Assembly: GCA_964645775.1 (NCBI GenBank)
Contig: CAZYBU010000013.1
Coordinates: 10,690-74,689 of the forward strand
Reading direction: 5' to 3'
Source of the DNA: CAZYBU01 sp964645775
GTDB lineage: Bacteria; Spirochaetota; UBA4802; UBA5550
DNA length: 64,000 nucleotides
Shown: one piece after another, positions 9,049 to 17,629 of the stretch
Layout: each line of letters starts with the position of its first letter
Position numbering within the stretch: the stretch's first letter is position 1
Translations under genes and position numbers: made by a program
The notes under the pieces: model-generated
The model's database searches: none
What the model saw: only the letters and a program-made list of their open reading frames with translations
Told to the model about the DNA's origin: nothing

Positions 9049-9094
9049 CATAACCTATACTGTTCCTTATGGGAATAAACATGAGGGAGGAGCC

Positions 9095-9379
9095 ATGAAA
9101 GTGATTCGCCTTGTTCTTATCGGACTGCTGGCCTTCGGTCTTACCCTGTCCTGCGCGAAGGAAGAGAAAAAGATGTCTCTGGAAGAATACTCGAAAATCG
9201 AAGCCGAGATAAATCTTCCGGACCCGGACCTTGATCCGGAACTGGTTAAGGAAGTCGTGAACAAGCACGGCTACACGGTCGAGGAATACAGGAAATTTTC
9301 GGAAAGGGTTCAAAAGGACCCGAAGCTCAGGGAAGAGCTGGGCGAAATCCGCCTCCGGGAACAGAAAAAGGATATGTGA
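9095..9379 (+). CDS. Small putative lipoprotein
   Basis: It encodes 94 residues with a signal peptide (MKVIRLVLIGLLAFGLTLS) followed by Cys20. The residues before the Cys (LTLS) do not fit the strict enterobacterial lipobox but suit the looser spirochaetal one. The mature part is charged and probably helical (PELVKEVVNKHGYTVEEYRKF), and the protein would be anchored to a membrane face in the envelope. The ATG at 9095 is chosen because GGGAGGAG precedes it; an earlier in-frame ATG at 9044 would spoil the signal peptide. No specific function is recognised. The next gene begins seven bases downstream, so the two are probably co-transcribed. Confidence 0.65.
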   Translation: MKVIRLVLIGLLAFGLTLSCAKEEKKMSLEEYSKIEAEINLPDPDLDPELVKEVVNKHGYTVEEYRKFSERVQKDPKLREELGEIRLREQKKDM

Positions 9380-9386
9380 AACCGTA

Positions 9387-10502
9387 ATGGATCTTAACTG
9401 TTCCCACTGTGGTCAGAAGTATCATATCCCCGAGTACCGCCTGGATGACAGGCGGGTATATTTCCACTGCGAGAAATGCGGCAGCAAGGTAGTCGTTGAT
9501 CGAAGGGATGACCCCTGGAGACGTTACCGCGGGTTTTCTCGTGAAAAGGAGACGGCCCCTCAGCTCCTGGAAGGTTTTTTCTTTTCCTTTAACCTTCGTA
9601 ACTGGCTTATATCCTTCATTCTCTTGTCCATTCTCATTCTTTTTAACGGGCTCTTCGCGGTCATAGGCTATCAGAACGCGAACTATTTCATGGCCCGCCC
9701 TGTCCTTTCCGGGGTAATTATCTTTTTCCTGTTTATTATTTCGGCCTACGCATGGGACATGGGAATGTACCTGATATCCAGGAACACCTGGTCGATGATC
9801 CGGGAAGGTGAGATTGAGAAGTTTTCCATGGCAGGAGATGAGATACGTCATGACTTCGGGGTCATGGCCCTCCTTTCCCCCCTGATGATAACCATTGCCC
9901 TGCTGCTGGTTCTCCCCATCCTGCCCCTGAGAGAGCACGGCATTATCTACACCGGCATACTTAACCCGGTCCTGGTATTCTTCTCTCTCGTGGTCCTGGG
10001 GGTTCTTTATCTTAAAATTTTTCTCTGGGCCTTTCTTGCTGGCCGCAGTCGGAGTTTTCGCTTCACTCTGGTCTCCTTCCTGAGGTTTTTGAGAGTTGAG
10101 AACATCAATGTGCCCGTCTACCTGGTGTTGATTCAGGCCCTGATGTTCGCGGCCATGATTATTGGAGGCCTTATTCTATTGGCGGGTTTTTCCTTCATAA
10201 TGGTTGCTCTGGCCGGTTCCACCCTTTCGGCCGGGATGCAGAACCCGGGTATGTTCGTAAACTCTCTCTTCACAGGTTATCCGGCCTTCGGGGCTTCCGT
10301 TTTTATTATCACAGCAGGGATCATTTCACTGGGGCTTTTTGCCTGGTTTGTTAACCTGAGGCAGGTTTTCGGAGTCTCCGCCATGTATATCATGGAGAAC
10401 AATCCGGGACATTCCGTTCACCGGGGACTTCTTGTTATCGTGCTGGTGATTCTAATGGGGGTTCTGTCTGGACTCAGTTCCCTGGTTCAGCTGGTACTGT
10501 AA
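9387..10502 (+). CDS. Zinc-ribbon multi-pass membrane protein
   Basis: The first 35 residues form a zinc ribbon: CSHC, then HCEKC about 20 residues later. This is like the MJ0042-type ribbon found at the start of many bacterial envelope or regulatory proteins. After a charged linker come about six hydrophobic segments (roughly residues 75-360), with repeated Gly-rich helices as in Yip1/DUF4013-like membrane proteins. Length is 371 residues. It follows the lipoprotein gene closely and probably shares its promoter. The function is unknown; the ribbon may bind protein or nucleic acid on the cytoplasmic side. Confidence 0.7.
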   Translation: MDLNCSHCGQKYHIPEYRLDDRRVYFHCEKCGSKVVVDRRDDPWRRYRGFSREKETAPQLLEGFFFSFNLRNWLISFILLSILILFNGLFAVIGYQNANYFMARPVLSGVIIFFLFIISAYAWDMGMYLISRNTWSMIREGEIEKFSMAGDEIRHDFGVMALLSPLMITIALLLVLPILPLREHGIIYTGILNPVLVFFSLVVLGVLYLKIFLWAFLAGRSRSFRFTLVSFLRFLRVENINVPVYLVLIQALMFAAMIIGGLILLAGFSFIMVALAGSTLSAGMQNPGMFVNSLFTGYPAFGASVFIITAGIISLGLFAWFVNLRQVFGVSAMYIMENNPGHSVHRGLLVIVLVILMGVLSGLSSLVQLVL

Positions 10503-10504
10503 AA

Positions 10505-10597
10505 TCACCTTCGTTCAATGCCGATCAGGCTCATGTCATCGAGCATTCTCGATACGTTGATATGGTCTGTCATGTCTTGCAGGATACCATATGCCAT
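10505..10597 (-). pseudogene. Possible remnant of a phosphatase-type C-terminus
   Basis: A short minus-strand frame ends with MLDDMSLIGIERR, which resembles the last strand of PP2C/SpoIIE phosphatases (DD.SL). It has no ribosome site and only 30 codons. The surrounding 250 bases between the two converging genes otherwise show nothing clear. It may be a decayed gene end or a chance match. Confidence 0.2.
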
Positions 10598-10755
10598 TTA
10601 ATAAACAGGTTTTTGTCGGAGCATTTCAGTATCGTTTCTTCTCCGGGTTCTGATACATGGCATAATTCGTTCTTAGATATTCAGATCATAATAGTAACAA
10701 TCATGCGAAGATGAGGAGACTAACAGGTTCCGGTGTTTTTTATTGCGAGGAGTTG

Positions 10756-11583
10756 TTACAGTTTTAATATTTTTTTTATGTTACCGGCCTCAATCAATTC
10801 GCGTTCCCATGGTTCCAGAGTCTCCAGCCCTGGAAGGTAACGATTGACGCCCAGCAGGGGATAGTCCGTTCCGAAGAGGACCTTTTGCGGCCCCACAATG
10901 TCCGAAACGGTTCTGTATATCGTGTCATAATAGAGAAAGGGAGTTGCCGCCGTGTCATAGTACCAGTTGTCAGAGGAGCGGCCGATTTCCGGCATCAGTT
11001 CGTAAAAAGGGAGACCGCCTCCCCAGTGGGCAAGGATAAAGGTCGTTCCGGGATGATTCATGAGAAGGGACACAAGCCGGTTTAAATCGGAGTCGTACTT
11101 TCCGGAATAGGAATGACCCACCGGTTCCGAGACATGGATGTTGACGGGCAGATTGTTCTGACATGCAAGGTGGCAGAGGTGGTCCAGCCATTCTTCTTCA
11201 AGACGACCGAAACCGGTATGGTAAAAGGCGACTTCCCCTATGCCGTAAAGGCCCTGTGTAATGATCTCTGTTACACGAGATTCAATGTCGATCCCGGGAG
11301 AAAGAGGGACGCATCCGAAGGGATAGATGTTTGTGTCTCCCGCCACCAGGGTAGCCATGTAGTCATTCTGGCGGCGGGCCATGTCAGGAGTCGTCCAGGG
11401 GAAGGATAGGGCCACGGCACCAAAGATACCTTCGGAATCGATCCAGGTGGCCAGCTCCCTTCCATCAACTATCCTGGATGAAGAATCCTGGTACAGGAGA
11501 CGAAACTGCGGATCTTCCAGGGCGTCTCTCCTGTCCAGGACTAATTCCGGGGGAAAGCAGTGGGTATGGGCGTCGATGATCAT
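10756..11583 (-). CDS. Amidohydrolase (amidohydro-rel, PF04909 type)
   Basis: The 275 residues fold as a metal-dependent TIM-barrel hydrolase. Visible ligands are the N-terminal DAHTHCF (HxH), the central VNIHVSE, LAHWGGG, and the late Asp in LFGTDYPLL. This family includes decarboxylases and lactonases acting on small carboxylic substrates, and nothing here fixes the substrate. The gene starts two bases after the stop of the upstream nucleoside phosphorylase gene, so the two are in one operon and translation is probably coupled. A role in purine or sulfur salvage would be a guess. Confidence 0.8.
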   Translation of the reverse strand: MIIDAHTHCFPPELVLDRRDALEDPQFRLLYQDSSSRIVDGRELATWIDSEGIFGAVALSFPWTTPDMARRQNDYMATLVAGDTNIYPFGCVPLSPGIDIESRVTEIITQGLYGIGEVAFYHTGFGRLEEEWLDHLCHLACQNNLPVNIHVSEPVGHSYSGKYDSDLNRLVSLLMNHPGTTFILAHWGGGLPFYELMPEIGRSSDNWYYDTAATPFLYYDTIYRTVSDIVGPQKVLFGTDYPLLGVNRYLPGLETLEPWERELIEAGNIKKILKL

Positions 11584-11585
11584 GG

Positions 11586-12443
11586 TCAGAAGTAATCGGG
11601 AAGGATGGCCTTGAGGCTCTTCCTGGTTTCCGGGTCCATGGCATCGGGCGCCGTCATCACGGCGTGGCGTGTTGAATCACCGCAGCTGCAGCTTCTCTCT
11701 CCCGCAGATTCAGTCAGGATGGCCTCGATGAGGGAACGGGCATTAATCGTGTTTGCCTTCATGGTCTGGACAACCATGTCCACCGTGACATGGGCCTCGT
11801 CCTCTTTCCAGCAGTCATAGTCGGTGCTCATGCAGATAACGGAATAGCATATCTCAGCTTCCCTCGCAAGCTTGGCCTCGGGCAGAGTGCTCATGTTTAT
11901 GACCCCGGCTCCCCAGGATCGGTACAGATGGCTCTCCGCGCGTGTCGAGAAGGCGGGACCTTCCATACAAATAAGTGTCTCATTTTCATGGAGCTTTATC
12001 CCCTGTTTTTCTGCGTGGGGCCGCACCGTATCATGGAGGCGGGAGCAGAAAGGGTCCGCGAAAGCGATATGGCCGACGATGCCATCCCCGAAAAATGTTG
12101 AGGCCCGCTGACGGGTTCGGTCTATGACCTGGTCGGGGATGACGAAATCCCCGGGAGCGATCTCTTCCTTAAGGCTTCCCACGGCGGAGAATGCGAATAT
12201 CTCCCGGACGCCCAGCATCTTCAGGGCTGCAATATTTGCCCGGTTGTTAACCTGGGAGGGAAGGTGTCTGTGTCCCTTCCCGTGGCGGGGCAGAAAAGCG
12301 GTCTCATGGCCGTTTATTTCAGCTATGGTAATCCTGTCGGAAGGAGCTCCCCAGGGGGTCTCTATCACTTTCTCTTCAATTACGGTTGCTCCTTCGATAT
12401 CGTAGAGTCCTGAACCTCCGATAACGGCACGTGTAATGTTCAT
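11586..12443 (-). CDS. mtnP: S-methyl-5'-thioadenosine / purine nucleoside phosphorylase
   Basis: It cleaves methylthioadenosine (or a related 6-oxopurine nucleoside) with phosphate in methionine and purine salvage. The 285 residues show IGGSGLYDIEG at the start, the phosphate site PRHGKGHRHLPSQVNNRAN, FSAVGSLKEEIAPGDFV, STRAESHLYR, and MSTDYDCWKEDE, the last being typical of MTA phosphorylases. Some enzymes with this sequence act mainly on inosine or guanosine, so the substrate is not certain. An AGGTC ribosome site precedes the ATG. It lies 52 bases after the oxidase gene and just before the amidohydrolase. Confidence 0.9.
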   Translation of the reverse strand: MNITRAVIGGSGLYDIEGATVIEEKVIETPWGAPSDRITIAEINGHETAFLPRHGKGHRHLPSQVNNRANIAALKMLGVREIFAFSAVGSLKEEIAPGDFVIPDQVIDRTRQRASTFFGDGIVGHIAFADPFCSRLHDTVRPHAEKQGIKLHENETLICMEGPAFSTRAESHLYRSWGAGVINMSTLPEAKLAREAEICYSVICMSTDYDCWKEDEAHVTVDMVVQTMKANTINARSLIEAILTESAGERSCSCGDSTRHAVMTAPDAMDPETRKSLKAILPDYF

Positions 12444-12495
12444 TCTAAGACCTCGTATGAATTTTTGTAAAAGGCTCCCTGCGGGAACAGAAGAA

Positions 12496-13902
12496 TCAAG
12501 TATAAATTTTTCCCGGATTGAGGATCCCCAGCGGGTCGAAAGCCTTTTTTAGACGGCGGTGGAGATCTATCTCAGCCTCTGAAAGGGCCAGGTGAAGGTA
12601 TTCTCTCCGTATGGCACCGATACCATGCTCTCCGGACAGGGTTCCCCCTTCAGACAGGGCGGTTCGATAGATTAGCTCCTTTACCTGTGGAATCAGCTTC
12701 TGCCAGTTTGCCTCAGAACGATTGTCCCTGAGAATGTCAACGTGGACGTTGCCGTCACCGGCGTGGCCGAACATAACGGAACGGACATCCATGAGATCGA
12801 GTTCCTTTTTCAGGCCTGTAATGAAGGCCGCGATACGTGACCTGGGTACCACGCTGTCCTCTGCGAAAAAGACCGGGCTTTCCGCTTCAATGGCTTCCCG
12901 GATAGAACGGCGGGCCTTCCATAGGGCTTCCCTCTGGGGACCGGAAGGAGCCGCAACGACTCTGTCCGGGTTGATTCCTGAAAGGGTGTGCAGAGCATCG
13001 AGCTGGCGGTCGATCTCAGCGCCGCTGAATCCGTCAAGGCGCAAAAGTAGATGAGCTTCGGCGTCCGGGAAGGGGATGTTGCCTCCCCGATGTTTTGCTA
13101 CAAGGTTGATGGCGTCACGTTCCATGAATTCAAGGACCGCCGGGACTATGCGGGCGGAGAGAATCTCCTGTACGGCGTTCATGGCCGATTTCAGGTCCAG
13201 GAATGGTATCAGAAGGTCCATGGTCTCCGTCGGGTTCGGGATGAGCCTGACGATGAGGCGAGTTATGACGGCAAGTGTCCCCTCTGATCCAAGGAGTATT
13301 CCGGTCAGGTTGTACCCCGTGGCGTTTTTGACGTACTTTCCGCCTGTTTCAATGATCGAACCGTCGGGGAGCACACACTCCAAGCCCAGAAGATAGTCAC
13401 CCGTGGTTCCGTATTTCACGGCATGGGGCCCGCCGGCGTTTTCTGCCACGTTACCGCCCATAGAACAGCTGTCCAGGCTGGCCGGGTCGGGTGGATAGAG
13501 CAATCCCTCCTCCTTAGCCGCATTTTGAAGCATGGCGGTGATAACTCCAGGTTCAACGATGGCCACGCTGTTTTCCCGGTCTATCTCGATGATGCGATTC
13601 ATCTTTTCCAGCGAAAGCACGATACCACCTGAAAGGGGAACAGCCCCTCCGGTAACCCCGGTTCCCGCTCCCCGCGGTGTGACCGGAACCCGGTAACTGT
13701 GACACAGAGAGAGGACCGCGCTAACTTCTTCCGTGGATGTCGCACGGATTACAAGCAGGGCACTACCCTCGATACCGGACGTGTGATCCTTCTGATAGGG
13801 GGCGAGTATGTCCGAGTCAGAGATGATGGCGGAGGAAGGGAGCCTCTCGTAAAGCTCCTTCAGAAAACCTTCCGGCAGGTGATGGTCATGGTTGTTTTCC
13901 AT
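12496..13902 (-). CDS. FAD-linked oxidase, GlcD / D-lactate dehydrogenase type
   Basis: It oxidises a 2-hydroxy acid (glycolate, D-lactate or similar) using FAD. The ATG at 13902 starts where the family homology begins and gives 468 residues; a longer reading would add about 40 unrelated residues overlapping the preceding gene. Features seen are the FAD-binding 4 domain with PRGAGTGVTGGAVP and PPDPASLDSCSMGGNVAENAGG, then KYVKNATGYNLTGILLGSEG. The C-terminal cap ends with HAGDGNVHVDIL and SGEHGIGAIRREYL. No Fe-S partner (GlcF) is nearby, so it may act alone or with a distant partner. Confidence 0.9.
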   Translation of the reverse strand: MENNHDHHLPEGFLKELYERLPSSAIISDSDILAPYQKDHTSGIEGSALLVIRATSTEEVSAVLSLCHSYRVPVTPRGAGTGVTGGAVPLSGGIVLSLEKMNRIIEIDRENSVAIVEPGVITAMLQNAAKEEGLLYPPDPASLDSCSMGGNVAENAGGPHAVKYGTTGDYLLGLECVLPDGSIIETGGKYVKNATGYNLTGILLGSEGTLAVITRLIVRLIPNPTETMDLLIPFLDLKSAMNAVQEILSARIVPAVLEFMERDAINLVAKHRGGNIPFPDAEAHLLLRLDGFSGAEIDRQLDALHTLSGINPDRVVAAPSGPQREALWKARRSIREAIEAESPVFFAEDSVVPRSRIAAFITGLKKELDLMDVRSVMFGHAGDGNVHVDILRDNRSEANWQKLIPQVKELIYRTALSEGGTLSGEHGIGAIRREYLHLALSEAEIDLHRRLKKAFDPLGILNPGKIYT

Positions 13903-13942
13903 AGGATCATTGATGGTGTGGATGCGCGGGTGATGCAAGTAC

Positions 13943-14422
13943 TTAACGCAAACGTTCCGGTTTAAGGCTGATTTGAAGAATGCCTTCTGAAAGGAGAATG
14001 TTCTCCAGGCCTGTTTTCCATCCATGAGAGAAACGCTGGAAAAAGCTGTCCGGGCGGATTATCAGGGCTCGCTGATCGGGAAGAGTTTCCAGCCCGGGGT
14101 ATCCTTCCAGGTTTGCAAGGAGACGTGAAATCAGCCGGTTCTTAAAAGGGGACGCTGCCTTTGCAAGTATTGTTCCGGCAGGATTGCTGCTTTGAATGAA
14201 TATATTGCGGATATCTACGCGTAGCCGGTCCCCATGAAGTAGAAGTACAAGATATCCTGAAAGTTCCATGGGGAAGGGCATTTTTCTGAGAAATGGATAA
14301 CCGGCCGGAAAACGAAGAGTACATTCAAGAGATTCAGGTTTGCATCGTATAGTGATTCCCGCATCCGGGAGGAAATTTTCAACAATGGCTTCCAGGTCCC
14401 TGTTCGTGAATTCAATCATCAT
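13943..14422 (-). CDS. Hypothetical protein
   Basis: About 159 residues read from an ATG at 14422; the frame can be extended to a TTG at 14464, and neither start has a clear ribosome site. There is no signal peptide or membrane helix, and no motif is recognised. The sequence mixes short hydrophobic strands with charged loops (LEAIVENFLPDAGI, PMELSGYLVLLLHGDRLRVDI), which suggests a small alpha/beta domain. It sits between the SpoIIE/TPR gene upstream and the FAD oxidase gene downstream, all on the minus strand. It may be co-transcribed with the former. Confidence 0.55.
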   Translation of the reverse strand: MMIEFTNRDLEAIVENFLPDAGITIRCKPESLECTLRFPAGYPFLRKMPFPMELSGYLVLLLHGDRLRVDIRNIFIQSSNPAGTILAKAASPFKNRLISRLLANLEGYPGLETLPDQRALIIRPDSFFQRFSHGWKTGLENILLSEGILQISLKPERLR

Positions 14423-14482
14423 GGGTCTGAGGATTACCATCCGAATTATTTTGGAGAGAATCAAGAGTGGAGTCCGATGTTT

Positions 14483-17400
14483 TCAAAGGGATTCCTTGAG
14501 GCTCAGTGCGCGTTTATTGTTGGGATCGATCTTCAGTATTACGTCAAGAAGCTGGTCGGCGTCAATGTAGTTGCCCCTCTGGAGATAAACCTTTACGAGA
14601 TGAATAAGGAAACGAATGTTTTCCGGTTCACGGAGGACAATTCGCTCTGCCGAGTCCAGGGCATCATCAAGGCGTTCAGTTTTTCGGCAGCAGAAGGAGA
14701 GATAATAGATGAAACTCGTCTCCTCCGGGACATGGTCTACGTAATTCTCCAGAAAAGGGATGGCCTCATTATATCTCTTTTCTTTCACGATACGAAGGCA
14801 GAGTTCTCTGAGAAAATTTTTGTTCTGCTGGTATTCTGCGTGGAGACCCAGGAGACGGTCTATGGCTGCCTCTTCCGGCATTTCCCCAATTTCGGAGAGG
14901 AGACGGGCCTCTTCATCCGGGTCTATCGGATCTTCCCCCGGGAATTTTGGCTCAAATGAGATTCTGATAAGCGAGAGATCATCTGTAAGATCCCCCATGG
15001 ATTGGATTTCTTTGAAAATGGAATCCGGTTCGCCCGCACCTTTTTCCGTCATTTTGAGAAAGAGGTTCTCATCTTCATTAATGACCCGTTCTCCGTCTCT
15101 TATCTCAAGGGCTATGTCATCCCGGCCATCTGAACCGAAAATCAGCCTGTCGCCTTCCAGCATATGGAAGGTTCTCACGGTAACTCTCTGGTTCGGATCA
15201 TCGAAACCCAGCTTGCGCAGAACCAGTTCCTGTTCAATGAAACGGGCTTTCCCATCCCGATATACAACAGACCAGGGATGCTCTGCGTTGATAAAATATA
15301 CCATACCGGTTTCATCATCCGCCAGACCCAGTATCATGGATATCATCATGGAACCATCGAAGGTTAGAAATACCCTGTTTATCTCAGTAAAGGTATCTTT
15401 AAGCCATATCTCGGGACTCCGTTCCTGTTCCATGGAAGAGAACCTCGTGCGGTTGATTATGGACTGAAGCACGGATCCGAGGACGAGGGCCCCTCCCGCT
15501 CCCTGCATTGATTTGCCCATGGCATCGGCGTTGCAGAAAACGGAATAGAGCTTTCCTTTAAGGAAAAAACTGTGGGTCAGACACAGGTCTCCTCCCAGCT
15601 CCTTTTCCCATTTTCGAAACTGAAATTTTTTATTCTGAATAACCAGTGTATCGAAATCGATGTTAACCCCTGTAGACCGATTGCTGTTCAGGGGATCAAT
15701 CAGTAAGGATGTCAGAAAATAATCACCCGCCTGCTGGTCCATCAGTACCCGGATGTGATCAAAAACGGAATTGATACTCTCTTGATCCTCACCACGGGCA
15801 AGCTCATCCTCATCGGCATATTCAAACTGAGTGGAACTCTCTTTTCTGGAGAAATCAAGAATCATCTCAAGGCTGTCACGAATTATCGTGATTTCTTCTT
15901 TGCGTACATCGGGCAGGGTGATTTCAAGATTGCCTGCCGCCGCTTCTTTCATGACAGAACCGATTTTAGAAAGGGGTTGGAAAAGGTATCGAAGAAGAAC
16001 ATATTGATATAGAAGACCGAATAGTATAAGGGTCAGGAAAAGCACGACGATGTACAGCCTGGATGAGGTGTGGATGAACTGCCTGTAGCCTGAGTAGCTG
16101 AAACCGGCAATGTAATGATAATCTCCTTCCGAGATCAGATAGGCGATGGAGGCGGGGACGCCATCATCTTTCAGGTATTGACGTTGTGGTGAAAGATTAA
16201 GGGGAGTGAAAACGTTCAGAGCCAGAACCTTAAGTTTTCTGCCGGATACCTTTTCAGGATCAGCAAGGGTCCGCAGACCGAGGTCCAGAAAATGGGCAAG
16301 GGAATCCCGGCTGAAGGAGAGCGACAGGTAAAAAGGGGCGAACCTTTCCTCCGGAACACGCTTCATTCTACGATACAGGAGTTCTGTATCAGAGACCTCT
16401 TCCCGGAGAGATCTGAGGATTGTCTCTGCCGGGTTATCTTTTGACAGGTCCTTTCTCCGGGCCATATGTTCAATATAGAGCCGATAACCGACGAAACCGG
16501 GGGGAAGTTTCCTGTCGGCAAATATAGTTTTATTATGGCGGTCTGTGGGGATGTTTGCAAGGCTCCGGTAGATCGATCTGGTATATAGCAGTTTATCTTC
16601 GATGAGTTCGGCCGTTTCTCTGTCCGGAAAGCGGGAGGCAAACTTCTCTGTGACCGGTTGATCATCCTCTGGCTGAAGAATGCTTAAAAAAAGGATATCA
16701 CCCGCCGGTTGACCTGAAGCAGCCGCCGCCTGAAGGTGACCCAGCTGACGGACGTCAAAGGATTTCTCATGATTGTGGAGAGCCACAAATGAAATGATGC
16801 CAAAGAGAAGGAGAAAGAACATGAGAGATACGGCAACGATACGTGATTGCAGGGAGACGGGTTCCTCGGAATAATGCAGGTATACCCCGGCCGCGAGAAG
16901 CGATCCGGGTAGTATGAGAAAGTAGAAAAGAAGATCGGATGAAATCGAAAGTGTCCAGCCGGTCGTTTCCCCGGCATATATGAAAATATGAAAGAGTGCC
17001 CCTGAGATTAATATGGCGGAGAGAAGTGTCACACCCCTTCGAAGAAGACCATGGAATGCGAGTCTCCACAGGGAAATGGCTATGAAAGCAGAGAGAAAAA
17101 GCGTCAGGGCTGCTATAATGAAGTATCTGGCCGGCGTTGAGTTGAATACCCATTTGCTATTGTTGAACTGAAAGATTGCATCTGCCCCGAGAGAAAGCAG
17201 GATAAATACTATGGTAACTGTGGAAATCAGGAAGATTCCGGAACCCTGGGCGATCCGAATAAGAAGGGGGGAGAGAGGTTCCGGGAAATGCAGAATGAAT
17301 AGAATTAAAAAGAATGAGAGTAAGAGCAGAGATAATAGGGCTAACCACTGATGGAAGGCCCCCCAGGGATGGAGAGTCAAAGAACCGACTGACCGGGATA

Positions 17401-17560
17401 GAAAGAGAAGCCCTCCAAAGAAGAAGGCCAGCCCAAGATAAAGGGTCGGTCTGTTCCTGTGTTCAAGTCCGATTAGATTCAGGGCCAGATAGAAAAGAAA
17501 AATGGCCGGTAGAAGGGCCGTCAGCGTATACAGGTTGTGTAAGAATGCAATCGTATTCAT
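14483..17560 (-). CDS. Large membrane SpoIIE-type protein phosphatase with HAMP and TPR domains
   Basis: The 1025 residues read in order: seven hydrophobic helices (about 1-230), one more helix near 240-262, an outer sensory region to about 500, a last helix (IVVLFLTLILFGLLYQYVL), a HAMP-like linker (PLSKIGSVMKEAAAGNLE), a PP2C/SpoIIE phosphatase domain ending TDDLSLIRISF, and a C-terminal TPR stretch (RLDDALDSAERIVL, RGNYIDADQLLDV). Such proteins reverse serine phosphorylation of anti-sigma-factor antagonists in general stress or envelope signalling, and long versions are frequent in spirochaetes. No anti-sigma partner gene is adjacent. A double palindrome and promoter lie just upstream. Confidence 0.85.
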   Translation of the reverse strand: MNTIAFLHNLYTLTALLPAIFLFYLALNLIGLEHRNRPTLYLGLAFFFGGLLFLSRSVGSLTLHPWGAFHQWLALLSLLLLSFFLILFILHFPEPLSPLLIRIAQGSGIFLISTVTIVFILLSLGADAIFQFNNSKWVFNSTPARYFIIAALTLFLSAFIAISLWRLAFHGLLRRGVTLLSAILISGALFHIFIYAGETTGWTLSISSDLLFYFLILPGSLLAAGVYLHYSEEPVSLQSRIVAVSLMFFLLLFGIISFVALHNHEKSFDVRQLGHLQAAAASGQPAGDILFLSILQPEDDQPVTEKFASRFPDRETAELIEDKLLYTRSIYRSLANIPTDRHNKTIFADRKLPPGFVGYRLYIEHMARRKDLSKDNPAETILRSLREEVSDTELLYRRMKRVPEERFAPFYLSLSFSRDSLAHFLDLGLRTLADPEKVSGRKLKVLALNVFTPLNLSPQRQYLKDDGVPASIAYLISEGDYHYIAGFSYSGYRQFIHTSSRLYIVVLFLTLILFGLLYQYVLLRYLFQPLSKIGSVMKEAAAGNLEITLPDVRKEEITIIRDSLEMILDFSRKESSTQFEYADEDELARGEDQESINSVFDHIRVLMDQQAGDYFLTSLLIDPLNSNRSTGVNIDFDTLVIQNKKFQFRKWEKELGGDLCLTHSFFLKGKLYSVFCNADAMGKSMQGAGGALVLGSVLQSIINRTRFSSMEQERSPEIWLKDTFTEINRVFLTFDGSMMISMILGLADDETGMVYFINAEHPWSVVYRDGKARFIEQELVLRKLGFDDPNQRVTVRTFHMLEGDRLIFGSDGRDDIALEIRDGERVINEDENLFLKMTEKGAGEPDSIFKEIQSMGDLTDDLSLIRISFEPKFPGEDPIDPDEEARLLSEIGEMPEEAAIDRLLGLHAEYQQNKNFLRELCLRIVKEKRYNEAIPFLENYVDHVPEETSFIYYLSFCCRKTERLDDALDSAERIVLREPENIRFLIHLVKVYLQRGNYIDADQLLDVILKIDPNNKRALSLKESL

Positions 17561-17581
17561 GAGATGAACATTTTATGGATG

Positions 17582-17617
17582 TATCATGATATTCTTATCA
17601 TGATATCCATGAGTCAA
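17582..17617 (-). promoter_or_regulatory. Promoter with two copies of a 10-bp palindrome
   Basis: TATCATGATA, itself a perfect palindrome, occurs twice (17582-17591 and 17596-17605), separated by 4 bases. On the minus strand TTGACT (17612-17617) lies 17 bases before a weak GAATAT, so the palindromes cover the spacer and -10 region of a likely promoter for the SpoIIE/TPR gene. This is the arrangement of a repressor site. The regulator is unknown. Confidence 0.45.
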
Positions 17618-17629
17618 GATAAAAAGATG

